Source: an uncultured Aquimarina sp. | GTDB lineage: Bacteria; Bacteroidota; Bacteroidia; Flavobacteriales; Flavobacteriaceae | Reading direction: 5' to 3' | Assembly (NCBI GenBank): GCA_947500545.1 | Contig: CANMSO010000006.1 | Location: forward strand, 62,001-126,000 | DNA: 64,000 bases | In this document: one piece after another, positions 18,211 to 26,853 of the stretch | How the letters are laid out: every line of letters starts with the position of its first letter | Position numbering within the stretch: position 1 is the stretch's first letter | Position numbers and translations under genes: made by a program | Notes under the pieces: generated by a model | The model's database searches: none | The model's input: the letters and a program-made list of their open reading frames with translations, nothing else | Told to the model about the DNA's origin: nothing

Positions 18211-18321
18211 ATGGAATCAACAAAGGAAAAATTTGTTTGGAAAAAATTGTATTCTGGCGTATTAATAGCAAATGCGGTCTATATTTTATTATTTTATTTG
18301 ATTACTAATATCTATTCTTAA
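18211..18321 (+). CDS. 36-residue membrane peptide preceding a sodium/solute symporter
   Basis: An ATG ten bases after the PIG-L stop opens 36 codons: a charged start (MESTKEKFVWKKLYSG) followed by one hydrophobic helix (VLIANAVYILLFYLIT) and NIYS. It lies 40 bases before the symporter start, on the same strand. The positive-inside arrangement and the position directly upstream of an SSS transporter recall the small subunits of some symporters, though it is much shorter than DUF4212-type subunits. I infer a helper peptide for the transporter. It is too short for ordinary gene calling and its reality needs conservation data. Confidence 0.6.
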   Translation: MESTKEKFVWKKLYSGVLIANAVYILLFYLITNIYS

Positions 18322-18361
18322 TACTTCAGTTCTAATTAACAAAACTCATTGACACATACAT

Positions 18362-20044
18362 ATGCAAACCATTGATTGGATCGTACTAGCCGGAACCTTG
18401 TTGTTTATTGTTTTATACGGAACCTGGAAAACCCGAGGAAGCAAAAACGTACAAGATTATATTCGAGGTGGGAATGAAGCCAAATGGTGGACCATTGGTT
18501 TATCAGTCATGGCCACCCAGGCTAGTGCAATAACCTTTCTATCAACTCCTGGTCAGGCTTTTCATAGTGGGATGGGATTTGTACAGTTTTATTTTGGACT
18601 TCCAATTGCCATGGTAATTATATGTATGGTCTTTATACCCCTATACCACAAACTAAATGTTTACACTGCGTACGAATACCTAGAAAGTCGATTTGATTTA
18701 AAAACTCGAAGCTTAACAGCTATCTTGTTCCTAATACAAAGAGGGTTGGCAGCAGGAATTACCATTTTTGCACCAGCAATAATATTATCTGCAGTATTAG
18801 GATGGGATCTTACTACTCTTAATGTTATTATCGGAATATTAGTTATCATTTATACCGTATCGGGCGGAACCAAAGCCGTAAGTGTTACCCAAAAACAGCA
18901 AATGGCTATTATCTTTACCGGGATGTTTATTGCCTTCTTTTTAATTATAAGTTATTTACCAGAAGGAGTTACTTTTTCTAAAGCTCTGGACATTGCCGGT
19001 GCAAGTGGAAAAATGGAAATTCTTGATTTCTCTTTTAATTTAGATAACAGGTACACATTCTGGAGCGGTATTATAGGAGGAACTTTCCTCGCACTCTCTT
19101 ACTTTGGTACAGATCAAAGTCAAGTGCAGCGTTATTTATCTGGTAAATCTATAAAAGAAAGTCAATTAGGATTATTATTCAACGGATTATTAAAAGTACC
19201 AATGCAGTTTTTTATTTTGCTCGTTGGGGTAATGGTTTTTGTGTTTTATCAATTCAATTCTTCTCCTCTAAATTTTAATCCCAAAGCAAAAGAAGCGATA
19301 CTAAATTCAGAATACGTCGAAGAATACGAAAACTTAGAAGGGCAACTTTTAAAGGTTAATAATTTAAAAGAAACATCAATTCAAAACTACTTGACCGATT
19401 CTGAAAATACTATACATAAAACGGCAATTCAAGAGCTTAATAATAAAGATAAAAAAATACGAGACAAAGCTAAGGAGCTTATCAAAAAAGCAAATCCAGA
19501 AATCGAAACTAATGACAAGGATTATGTTTTCATACATTTTATCCTCAATAATTTACCTCGCGGATTAATTGGGTTATTGCTAGCCGTTATACTATCTGCA
19601 GCAATGTCATCAACAGCATCAGAACTTAACGCATTGGCGTCTACAACGGCCATTGATTTATACAAACGTAATATTAAAGAAGAAAAAACAGAAAAACATT
19701 ATGTTCAGGCTTCTAAGTTTTTCACCCTAGTTTGGGGAATACTTGCAATTTTGGTTGCATGTTTTGCCAATCTTTTTGACAACTTGATTCAATTAGTAAA
19801 TATAATAGGTTCTATTTTCTATGGAAATGTACTGGGTATTTTCCTTTTGGCCTTCTTTATCAAATTTGTACATAGCAATGCAACTTTTATAGCAGCATTA
19901 ATCACTCAGGTAATCGTAATCTTAGGTTGGTATTATGATTGGATGCCATACTTATGGTTAAATTTATTTGGATGTGTATTGGTAATGGCAATTGCTATGA
20001 TTATACAACCGATGATTGGATCTAACTCTAAAATTTCTTCTTAA
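18362..20044 (+). CDS. Sodium/solute symporter (SSS family, SGLT-like)
   Basis: A 560-residue SSS transporter with about 13-14 membrane helices. Recognisable parts are the first helix (IDWIVLAGTLLFIVLYGTW), GGNEAKWWTIGLSVMATQASAITFL, the signature region YFGTDQSQVQRYL and LSAAMSSTASELNALAS. Between about residues 300 and 390 there is an unusual hydrophilic insert rich in Glu, Lys and Asn, which interrupts the helix-loop pattern and then returns to membrane at GLIGLLLAVIL. The likely substrate is a sugar or amino sugar, because the gene follows a PIG-L deacetylase and a 36-residue membrane peptide. Sodium coupling is a family inference; substrate is unknown. Confidence 0.9.
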   Translation: MQTIDWIVLAGTLLFIVLYGTWKTRGSKNVQDYIRGGNEAKWWTIGLSVMATQASAITFLSTPGQAFHSGMGFVQFYFGLPIAMVIICMVFIPLYHKLNVYTAYEYLESRFDLKTRSLTAILFLIQRGLAAGITIFAPAIILSAVLGWDLTTLNVIIGILVIIYTVSGGTKAVSVTQKQQMAIIFTGMFIAFFLIISYLPEGVTFSKALDIAGASGKMEILDFSFNLDNRYTFWSGIIGGTFLALSYFGTDQSQVQRYLSGKSIKESQLGLLFNGLLKVPMQFFILLVGVMVFVFYQFNSSPLNFNPKAKEAILNSEYVEEYENLEGQLLKVNNLKETSIQNYLTDSENTIHKTAIQELNNKDKKIRDKAKELIKKANPEIETNDKDYVFIHFILNNLPRGLIGLLLAVILSAAMSSTASELNALASTTAIDLYKRNIKEEKTEKHYVQASKFFTLVWGILAILVACFANLFDNLIQLVNIIGSIFYGNVLGIFLLAFFIKFVHSNATFIAALITQVIVILGWYYDWMPYLWLNLFGCVLVMAIAMIIQPMIGSNSKISS

Positions 20045-20092
20045 TAAGTTCTAGCAAAAAAAAGCAATAGTTCATATTTGCAGTGGAAAAAA

Positions 20093-20425
20093 TTAGTGAT
20101 GTACAGCAGCTTCCTTTAGATATAGAGTAAGTGATTTTTGAAACTTATGATACTTTTGCATTACGCCATTGACTTCTTCGCTTATGCTTTTAGAAAATCG
20201 TTCAGAATTTCGAGACATAGTCTTGATTTTATCAATAGCTTTCTTTAGTACAGAACCACTATCGTTTAATTTCATAAATTGTTCATACATATCATAAGTG
20301 CATGGCTCACAACGATAAGAATGAAGTGTCGAGAGCATACTAGAAAGCTCATTGTCCATAAGGTTTAATCTCATGAAGTATGATTGTCTACTCAAGGTTC
20401 TTCTTGCAACTTTTTGGTTTTTCAT
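20093..20425 (-). CDS. Hypothetical protein, 110 residues
   Basis: A soluble, mostly helical, basic 110-residue protein with no recognised domain. Features are an Arg/Lys-rich start (MKNQKVARRTLSRQSYF), a CEPC pair in the middle (YRCEPCTYDMYEQF) and a helical second half with IDKIKTMSRN and a HKFQKSL segment. It converges on the symporter gene with 48 bases between them. Codon use looks like its neighbours and the frame is undisturbed on the opposite strand of a region without another gene, so I accept it as real. The family is unknown to me. Confidence 0.6.
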   Translation of the reverse strand: MKNQKVARRTLSRQSYFMRLNLMDNELSSMLSTLHSYRCEPCTYDMYEQFMKLNDSGSVLKKAIDKIKTMSRNSERFSKSISEEVNGVMQKYHKFQKSLTLYLKEAAVHH

Positions 20426-20633
20426 AATGGTCGGGTTCTAATTAGTGAGTATCTTAAATATAGGAAAATATCTTCAAACAAGCAATTTATAAACCACTCA
20501 TAATGTGATAATTAAATTAATCCTAAAAAAAGAGGAAGATTATTATCATATATTAAAAAAGTCAAAATCTCAGCTCACTTTAAACACTAATAAAGTAATT
20601 ACCCCTTGAGGAAACAAAGTATTTGGTTTTAAG

Positions 20634-20641
20634 TATTTTTG
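20634..20641 (+). promoter_or_regulatory. Bacteroidota -7 promoter element (TATTTTTG)
   Basis: Exact TAnnTTTG match 28 bases before the ATG of the Gfo/Idh/MocA gene at 20670. Confidence 0.45.
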
Positions 20642-20669
20642 AAGTTAATTGATATAACGTGATGAATAT

Positions 20670-21650
20670 ATGAGTCAAGATAAAAACATAAACTGGGGAA
20701 TTTTAGGTTGTGGTAAAATCGCTCATAAATTTGCAGAGGACATCCTTAAGGTACCTAACGCAAAACTTCATGCTGTCGCAAGTAGAAGTCTTCAAAAAGC
20801 AAGAGAGTTTGGTCACAATTATAAAGTTTTTAATTGTTATGGCAATTATGAAGAATTAAGCCTGGATCCAGAAATCGATGTTATTTATATTGCCACTCCG
20901 CACGTTTTTCATTTTGAAAATACTGTAACATGTCTTAACAACAAAAAAGCAGTTTTGTGTGAGAAACCATTTGCTATGCATGCTTCTCAAGTTAAAGAAA
21001 TGATTGCCACAGCAAAAAAGAACAACGTGTTCCTAATGGAAGCACTTTGGACATATTTCCTACCCCACTATCAATATGTATTAAAACTAATAGAATCAAA
21101 AGAACTTGGAGAAGTTAAAAATTTGAAGGCTGATTTTGGTTTCGCAACAACTTTTGATCCTAATGGAAGAATATTCAACAAAAAATTGGGAGGAGGTAGT
21201 TTATTAGATGTTGGCATTTACCCTCTTTTTGCTGGATTAAGTATCTTGGGGTATCCTAACAATATAAATGCCGAAGCGTCATTTGGAAAAACAGGAGTAG
21301 ATGAAACCTGCACTATGCAACTACATTATGACAATGGTGCTACAGCTTCATTATTTAGTGCGATTACAAAAAAAACCAATACAGAAGCCATAATAGAATT
21401 TGAAAAAGGAACAATTATTATTAATAGTCGCTTTCATGAACCATCTTCGATCACAATTCAAAAAGGCAACAAATCAAAAGTACTAGAATTTGATGTTTCA
21501 ACAAACGGATATAGTTTTGAAGCTATTCATGTTCAAGAAATGCTACTTCAAAATCGTACAGAAAGCACTATAATGACTTTCGACAAAAGTCTTCAACTTA
21601 TACATCTATTAGATACTGTTAGACATAAAATAGGATTACAATACGAGTAA
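20670..21650 (+). CDS. Gfo/Idh/MocA family NAD(P)-dependent oxidoreductase
   Basis: A 326-residue oxidoreductase. The Rossmann motif GILGCGKIAHKFAED starts at residue 10, the family EKP motif appears as CEKPFAM near 95, and LGGGSLLDVGIYPLFAG around 172 is the usual dimer/substrate segment with an Asp/His-type catalytic site. It looks like the dihydrodiol/D-xylose dehydrogenase-like branch. The physiological substrate, probably a sugar or inositol derivative, cannot be read from the sequence. It is a single gene with a promoter element 28 bases upstream and a strong hairpin after its stop. Confidence 0.88.
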   Translation: MSQDKNINWGILGCGKIAHKFAEDILKVPNAKLHAVASRSLQKAREFGHNYKVFNCYGNYEELSLDPEIDVIYIATPHVFHFENTVTCLNNKKAVLCEKPFAMHASQVKEMIATAKKNNVFLMEALWTYFLPHYQYVLKLIESKELGEVKNLKADFGFATTFDPNGRIFNKKLGGGSLLDVGIYPLFAGLSILGYPNNINAEASFGKTGVDETCTMQLHYDNGATASLFSAITKKTNTEAIIEFEKGTIIINSRFHEPSSITIQKGNKSKVLEFDVSTNGYSFEAIHVQEMLLQNRTESTIMTFDKSLQLIHLLDTVRHKIGLQYE

Positions 21651-21658
21651 CATCAAAA

Positions 21659-21689
21659 AAAGCGTTCCGATATAGGTACGGAACGCTTT
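21659..21689. terminator. Bidirectional intrinsic terminator
   Basis: AAAGCGTTCCG pairs with CGGAACGCTTT across a 9-base loop. It lies between converging genes: 9 bases after the oxidoreductase and 31 bases after the DUF2911 gene stop. Confidence 0.85.
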
Positions 21690-21719
21690 CTCAAATGATT
21701 TGTGTGTGAAAAAGAGTGA

Positions 21720-22562
21720 CTATTTAGCTCCCCACTCTGCAAGGGAGTCTTTATTTAATTTTACGTAATCGGCGTTTCCTGCCTTTTCTGCTAATTCTAA
21801 CGAAGTTTTAGCTGCTTTTATTGCACCAGGCTTATCTCCAGCTTTAGCATAAATCAAAGATTGTTGTCTGTGAAACCAGAAAGCTGGCTCTTTACGAAGA
21901 GAAATCGCTTTATCGATATGCTCTTTTGCTTTAGCATAATCTTCTATTTCCTTATAAAAAACTGCTGCTTGATAATGATCTCCATCAGAAGGACCAGCCA
22001 TTGTTTTTTCAATACTAGCTAGAGCAATCTTTTTTGATGGAACTTCTACTTTCACAGCTGCTTCTGTAGTTGCCCATAAAAAGTTTAAAAGGGCAGAATC
22101 CATTGTAAAATCACTAAACACAATTGTAAACGTTTCAATGTTTACAGGAATTGTAGTTGGTTTTACTGTAACTTTTGCAGCCACTTTTGCATCATCCCAT
22201 TCTCTTGGGGTTCCCCAATTGTTAGCATCACTATAAAAAACTACCTCCCAACTTTCTTTACCTGGTTTAGTAAAAATAGCATACGTACCTTTTTTTAGTT
22301 CTTTACCACCAACTTTTACATCATCACTAAATGTAATTTGGGTATTTTTATTAGCACCAGTTCTCCAAAGTTTGTCATAAGGCACTAAGTTTCCAAAAAT
22401 AGTTCTTCCTCGCATACTAGGACGAGAATATTCAATAGCAACATCAGTTAATCCTATAACTTGCTCAATTTTAGAAGTCGGACTAGGCTGTGGGGTTTTT
22501 ACCTGAGCTTCAATCCCAAAGGATAATAAAGCCACAGAAAGAAATAAGACAATCTTTTTCAT
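21720..22562 (-). CDS. DUF2911 domain protein with C-terminal TPR-like helices, exported
   Basis: A 280-residue protein with a Sec signal peptide (MKKIVLFLSVALLSFGIEAQ). The region TDVAIEYSRPSMRGRTIFG through WRTGANKNTQI and SWEVVFYSDANNWGTP is the hallmark of DUF2911, a Bacteroidota periplasmic family of unknown function. The last 90 residues are helical and TPR-like (AAVFYKEIEDYAKAKEHID and AGDKPGAIKAAKTSLELAEKAG). The gene is monocistronic and converges on the Gfo/Idh/MocA gene. A periplasmic location is likely; no function is known to me. Confidence 0.85.
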   Translation of the reverse strand: MKKIVLFLSVALLSFGIEAQVKTPQPSPTSKIEQVIGLTDVAIEYSRPSMRGRTIFGNLVPYDKLWRTGANKNTQITFSDDVKVGGKELKKGTYAIFTKPGKESWEVVFYSDANNWGTPREWDDAKVAAKVTVKPTTIPVNIETFTIVFSDFTMDSALLNFLWATTEAAVKVEVPSKKIALASIEKTMAGPSDGDHYQAAVFYKEIEDYAKAKEHIDKAISLRKEPAFWFHRQQSLIYAKAGDKPGAIKAAKTSLELAEKAGNADYVKLNKDSLAEWGAK

Positions 22563-22653
22563 TGTATTTAATTTAGTTTGTTTGGTTTACTCATAACGAA
22601 AATAATGATTACACCCACATTAAGAGTTAACAAAAACTTAAAATAAGGAATAG

Positions 22654-22661
22654 TATATTTG
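22654..22661 (+). promoter_or_regulatory. Bacteroidota -7 promoter element (TATATTTG) for the aquaporin
   Basis: Exact TAnnTTTG match 17 bases before the ATG, giving a very short leader. Confidence 0.55.
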
Positions 22662-22677
22662 TCAGCATATTATAATT

Positions 22678-23340
22678 ATGATGCGAAAATATATTTCAGA
22701 AAGTATTGGAACTTTTAGCTTGGTGTTTTGTGGTACAGGGGCTATGACAATCAATGAAGTTACCGGTGGGGATGTTACCCACGTAGGAATAGCAATTACT
22801 TGGGGGTTAATTGTCATGGCTATGATCTATGCTTTTGGAGAAATTTCAGGAGCTCATTTTAATCCAGCCGTTACCATAGCATTCGCATATGCCAAAAAAT
22901 TTCAATGGAAAGAAGTTCCCATTTATATATTAGCACAATGTATTGGCGCAATATTTGCCAGTGGTCTTTTGCTGTTTTTATTTCCTGATAGCGAGTTTCT
23001 AGGAGGAACATTACCAACCGTAGATAGTCTTAGAGCATTTATTTTAGAATTACTCCTCACCTATTTTCTTATGGTGGTAATCATAAATGTATCCACTGGC
23101 TCTAAAGAAACTGGAACTATGGCAGGAATAGCCATTGGTGGTGTGGTATTGCTAGAGGCTATGTTTGCAGGACCCATAACCAAAGCTTCTATGAACCCGG
23201 CAAGATCATTAGGACCCGCCATATTTTCTGGTCATTGGGAACATCAATGGTTATATTTTATTGCCCCAGTAATTGGAGCATTATTAGCAGTTGTTACATG
23301 CAAAATTGTTAAACCAGACAATTGTTGTGAAGACTGTTGA
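22678..23340 (+). CDS. aqpZ: Aquaporin (MIP family)
   Basis: A 220-residue MIP channel with six membrane helices and two NPA half-helices: HFNPAV with Asn62 and MNPARS with Asn173, the latter supplying the Arg of the selectivity filter. A DSLRAF loop and a His/Gly-rich environment fit a small water-selective pore, but the aromatic/Arg residues are not decisive between water and glycerol. The protein ends with a short tail containing two adjacent cysteines (NCCEDC). A second in-frame ATG lies one codon downstream. The gene is followed 28 bases later by a small membrane protein on the same strand. Confidence 0.92.
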   Translation: MMRKYISESIGTFSLVFCGTGAMTINEVTGGDVTHVGIAITWGLIVMAMIYAFGEISGAHFNPAVTIAFAYAKKFQWKEVPIYILAQCIGAIFASGLLLFLFPDSEFLGGTLPTVDSLRAFILELLLTYFLMVVIINVSTGSKETGTMAGIAIGGVVLLEAMFAGPITKASMNPARSLGPAIFSGHWEHQWLYFIAPVIGALLAVVTCKIVKPDNCCEDC

Positions 23341-23368
23341 AAAACTAACTATAAATTAAATCATACTC

Positions 23369-23686
23369 ATGATTCTAGTGTATATTGATATTATAATTTT
23401 TATAGTTCTACTATACGTAAATTATAAAAAGTATAAGTTTTCTACCGAATTTAATATCAAACAAGAAACTGGACTTGCAACATTTTTTTTTATTGCCGTA
23501 ATTTTTGGGATTACCATACCTGCGATAACTGGCATTATTGTGAAATTCAGTCTTACAAAAACTGAATTCTCAGAAATATATAGATCTTATTCCAAACTTA
23601 GATTTCCAATATATTGGATACTCGGTTTATTTCAGTTAATATATTTATTTATCATCAACTCTATTGTAAAATCTAGAAGAAAGTAA
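23369..23686 (+). CDS. Hypothetical small membrane protein, 105 residues
   Basis: A hydrophobic 105-residue protein with three likely membrane helices (about residues 1-20, 37-60 and 80-97), a basic loop (NYKKYKFSTE) and a basic C-terminus (VKSRRK). No family is recognised. It starts 28 bases after the aquaporin and may be co-transcribed with it. The regular helix pattern and basic ends argue for a real membrane protein rather than a chance frame. Function unknown. Confidence 0.6.
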   Translation: MILVYIDIIIFIVLLYVNYKKYKFSTEFNIKQETGLATFFFIAVIFGITIPAITGIIVKFSLTKTEFSEIYRSYSKLRFPIYWILGLFQLIYLFIINSIVKSRRK

Positions 23687-23803
23687 GTCAAATACCTGTT
23701 AATTGATATCTATAAAAACTGAATTGCGTCTTTTCTGCTAAGTTCCTTTCAAAATTTATTCTTTTTAACATATATTTATCGCACTAATAAACCATATCCC
23801 CCT

Positions 23804-24160
23804 ATGGAACATTTTTCAAATGAGTTTTGCCAGATGGAGTTATTTGACCGATTCGTTGTACTTACAGTAAACGAAAATGTCAATTTTACTCTTGAAAAAG
23901 CAACAGAATTAAGAAATAAACTTCGTGCGCATTATCGGTCGAAAGATTTTTTAATGATTAGTCATCGTAAATTCAAACACAAGATTAGTAAAGAAGTATA
24001 CAAACACGGCCACTTACCTAATATGAAAGGGCTAGCTGTGGTATCAAGCGATAATCAAGAAAGAGATAAAGCTATAATAGAACAACCCTTGTACGAGAAG
24101 TCTTTCGTATTTTTCTCTTGCCTGGATGAAGCCAAATCTTGGGCAGAGGCATACTTTTGA
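23804..24160 (+). CDS. SpoIIAA/STAS-like fold hypothetical protein, 118 residues
   Basis: A 118-residue soluble protein, likely one alpha/beta domain: a strand/helix pattern in FDRFVVLTVNENVNFTLEKATELRN and KGLAVVSSDN, ending in the short segment LDEAKSWAEAYF, which resembles the C-terminal helix of SpoIIAA-like proteins. That resemblance is weak. Similar stand-alone proteins are frequent in Flavobacteriaceae and have no assigned function. It lies 83 bases before the SRPBCC gene on the same strand, so co-regulation with the photolyase operon is possible but not shown. Confidence 0.6.
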   Translation: MEHFSNEFCQMELFDRFVVLTVNENVNFTLEKATELRNKLRAHYRSKDFLMISHRKFKHKISKEVYKHGHLPNMKGLAVVSSDNQERDKAIIEQPLYEKSFVFFSCLDEAKSWAEAYF

Positions 24161-24243
24161 TTCAAAGTTTTATTTTTTGTTTAACATAATGGTCTATTTT
24201 GTTAAACAAAATGATTGTATTTTTACTTCAAATTCATTGAAGC

Positions 24244-24738
24244 ATGAAAATATATACCTTAAAAGCAAAACAAAATCTGCCTATTACCATTGATGAAGCT
24301 TGGAAATTTCTTTCCAATCCCAAAAACCTAAAAACCATTACTCCGGATTATATGGGGTTTGAAATTTTGTCTGATGTTGATCGTAAAATGTACGCTGGAC
24401 AAATCATACAATATATTGTTACTCCGGTAGCTGGGATTAAAAATAAGTGGGTTACAGAAATCACTCACGTAGTAGACAAAGCATATTTTGTAGATGAACA
24501 ACGATTTGGACCATATGCATTATGGCATCATAAGCACTTTATTAAAGAAATACCCGGAGGAGTCGAAATGGAAGATATTATTGATTACAAAATACCTTTT
24601 GGGATTCTGGGACAACTTATGCACCCAATACTAGTAAAGCCAAAACTTAAAGAAATTTTTAAGTATCGTGAAAAAAAGTTAACTGAGTTATTTGGTACCT
24701 TAGATACTCAAACTGAGAATACCATTGTATTTGTATAA
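24244..24738 (+). CDS. SRPBCC (START-like) ligand-binding protein of the photolyase operon
   Basis: A 164-residue SRPBCC/polyketide-cyclase-like fold protein: an N-terminal strand, the helix ITIDEAWKFLSNPKNLKTITP typical of this superfamily, then VTEITHVVDKAYFVDEQRFGPYALWHH and a C-terminal helix. These proteins bind hydrophobic ligands in a deep pocket. Proteins of this type commonly accompany photolyase genes in bacteria. Here it is followed by an atypical SDR (11 bases) and a photolyase (2 bases further), forming a tight operon that I infer to be light or oxidative stress related. The ligand is unknown. Confidence 0.82.
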   Translation: MKIYTLKAKQNLPITIDEAWKFLSNPKNLKTITPDYMGFEILSDVDRKMYAGQIIQYIVTPVAGIKNKWVTEITHVVDKAYFVDEQRFGPYALWHHKHFIKEIPGGVEMEDIIDYKIPFGILGQLMHPILVKPKLKEIFKYREKKLTELFGTLDTQTENTIVFV

Positions 24739-24749
24739 TTTCTAAAGTA

Positions 24750-25448
24750 ATGAGAAAAAATATAGTACTTATTGGCGGAAGTCATGGAATAGGCTTTGAA
24801 ATTGCTATAAAACTTTATAACGAACACAATATATTCATTGCTTCAAGAACTTCAGAAAACCTTGGAAATTTAGAAGTAACACATATTCCCTATGATGCAT
24901 CTAAGGATGAAATAGATACTTCATTATTGCCAGAAAGAATCGACGGTTTTGTGTATTGCCCAGGTAGTATTAATCTAAAACCTTTCAAAATGCTTAATCC
25001 AAAGGATTTTGAAGAAGATATGCAGATCAATTTTATGTTTTTGGTAAAAATTATACACAGTTTACTTCCTAAGCTTCAAAATTCTAATCAAGCCAGTTTG
25101 ATTTTTTTTAGCACTGTTGCGGTTAAGGTTGGTATGCCTTTCCACACTAGCATTGCGGCAGCTAAAGGAGCAATAGAAGGTTTTGCTAAAGCATTAGCTG
25201 CAGAATATGCGCCTCAATTTAGGGTAAATGTAATTGCTCCTTCGCTAACCGATACTCCGCTGGCAAGTAGATTATTAGGAAATGACAAAAAGAAAGAGCT
25301 CATGAATAATCGACACCCAATGAAACGTGTTGGTCAAGCCGAAGATATTGCAAATATTGCCCGATTCTTATTAAGCGATGAAAGTAGTTGGATTACAGGT
25401 CAGATTATTGGTGTGGATGGCGGTATGTCAACCTTAAATATAAGCTAA
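24750..25448 (+). CDS. Atypical short-chain dehydrogenase without the catalytic tyrosine
   Basis: A 232-residue SDR. The cofactor motif GGSHGIG at residues 9-15 and the active-site serine in IFFSTVAV are present, but the YxxxK motif reads IAAAK in HTSIAAAKGAIEG, with Ile at the Tyr position, checked in the DNA (ATT GCG GCA GCT AAA). The C-terminal substrate loop (PSLTDTPLASRLL, then ITGQIIGVDGGMS) is normal. Loss of Tyr suggests either non-standard catalysis or a binding role. Part of the SRPBCC-SDR-photolyase operon, 11 bases after the first and 2 bases before the last. Confidence 0.85.
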   Translation: MRKNIVLIGGSHGIGFEIAIKLYNEHNIFIASRTSENLGNLEVTHIPYDASKDEIDTSLLPERIDGFVYCPGSINLKPFKMLNPKDFEEDMQINFMFLVKIIHSLLPKLQNSNQASLIFFSTVAVKVGMPFHTSIAAAKGAIEGFAKALAAEYAPQFRVNVIAPSLTDTPLASRLLGNDKKKELMNNRHPMKRVGQAEDIANIARFLLSDESSWITGQIIGVDGGMSTLNIS

Positions 25449-25450
25449 TT

Positions 25451-26758
25451 ATGAATCAGAAAGTATCAATTTTCTGGTTTAGAAGAGATCTTAGGCTAAC
25501 AGATAATGTAGGATTACTTAAAGCATTACAAGGAGATTATCCAGTATTGCCAATTTTCATTTTTGACGAAGATATTCTAGCTCACTTGCCAAAAAATGAT
25601 GCTAGAGTTAGTTTTATTTTTAAGACATTACAAAATATCCAAAAAGATTTAGTAGAAACATATAACAGTTCTTTGGCTCGATTTTATGGAACTCCCATAT
25701 CTGTTTTAAAAGATTTAATCTCAAAGTTTGAAGTGCAAACAGTATATGCCAATCATGATTATGAGCCCTATGCTAAAAGTCGTGATGCAAGAATAAAAGA
25801 GCTTCTTGAAGAAAACAATATTCAATTTCAAACTTTTAAAGATCAAGTAATTTTTGAGAAAGATGAAATTTTAAAAAAAGATGGTACTCCTTATGTTGTA
25901 TATACTCCCTACAAAAACAAATGGAAAGAATTATTTAATCCTTCAAAACTAAAAATACATAGAACAGAAAACTATTCACATAATTTTATTAAAGACACAA
26001 ATCTTCCTGAGGTATCTCTAGATCAAATGGGATTCACCACTTCTACTATTAGAGTTCTTAATTTTGATGCCTCCCCCTCCCTCATTCAAAACTACCAAGA
26101 TACAAGAGATTTTCCTTCAAAAAATAATGGAACTTCAAGACTTGGCCCTCACCTTCGTTTTGGAACAATTGGTATTAGAACGATTATTCAGAAAGCTATT
26201 GCAGAAGAAAACGAAATATTTTGGTCCGAATTGATCTGGCGCGAGTTTTTCATGCAAATATTATGGCATTATCCATATACAAAAGATAAATCCTTCAAAT
26301 CCAAATATGATCGAATTGAATGGCGAAATAATGAGCATGAATTTGAAAAATGGAAGAATGGAGAGACTGGATACCCATTGGTGGATGCAGGAATGCGCCA
26401 ACTTAACAAAACGGGATATATGCATAATCGAGTTCGAATGGTTGTAGCAAGCTTTTTATGCAAACATTTATTAATCGATTGGAGATGGGGAGAAGCATAT
26501 TTCGCCGAAAAGCTACTAGATTACGACATGTCTGCCAATGTTGGGAATTGGCAATGGGCAGCAGGCTCAGGAGTTGATGCGGCACCCTATTTCAGAATTT
26601 TTAATCCAACTACTCAGATTACTAAGTTTGATAAAAAATTAGAATACATTAATACGTGGGTTGACGATCTAAATGAGCTTACCTATCCGCAACCAATTAT
26701 AGAGCACAAAATGGCTCGTGAACGTTGTTTAAAAACGTATAAAGATGCTGTACAATAG
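25451..26758 (+). CDS. phrB: Class I deoxyribodipyrimidine photolyase/cryptochrome family protein
   Basis: A 435-residue FAD-dependent photolyase that repairs pyrimidine dimers using blue light. The N-terminal Rossmann-like antenna domain begins IFWFRRDLRLTDN. The FAD-binding helices contain SELIWREFFMQIL, GYPLVDAGMRQL and HNRVRMVVASFL, and GNWQWAAGSGVDAAPYFRIFN carries the electron-transfer and DNA-contact residues. I use ATG 25451 because it gives the canonical N-terminus; a longer frame reaches back into the SDR gene. It is last of the three-gene operon. A CPD photolyase is most likely, but a repair-inactive cryptochrome is not excluded. Confidence 0.92.
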   Translation: MNQKVSIFWFRRDLRLTDNVGLLKALQGDYPVLPIFIFDEDILAHLPKNDARVSFIFKTLQNIQKDLVETYNSSLARFYGTPISVLKDLISKFEVQTVYANHDYEPYAKSRDARIKELLEENNIQFQTFKDQVIFEKDEILKKDGTPYVVYTPYKNKWKELFNPSKLKIHRTENYSHNFIKDTNLPEVSLDQMGFTTSTIRVLNFDASPSLIQNYQDTRDFPSKNNGTSRLGPHLRFGTIGIRTIIQKAIAEENEIFWSELIWREFFMQILWHYPYTKDKSFKSKYDRIEWRNNEHEFEKWKNGETGYPLVDAGMRQLNKTGYMHNRVRMVVASFLCKHLLIDWRWGEAYFAEKLLDYDMSANVGNWQWAAGSGVDAAPYFRIFNPTTQITKFDKKLEYINTWVDDLNELTYPQPIIEHKMARERCLKTYKDAVQ

Positions 26759-26853
26759 AAAGTAAATTATAACATTTTTTTTAAAGTATTGGATTAAAGT
26801 TTTTTGTAATTTATGGCTTACATACTATCTATTAATCACTAAATTACAATACA

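Noticed and set aside
25388..25450. Upstream extension of the photolyase gene into the SDR gene
   Set aside because: The canonical photolyase N-terminus begins at ATG 25451; upstream residues match no family and overlap the SDR end.
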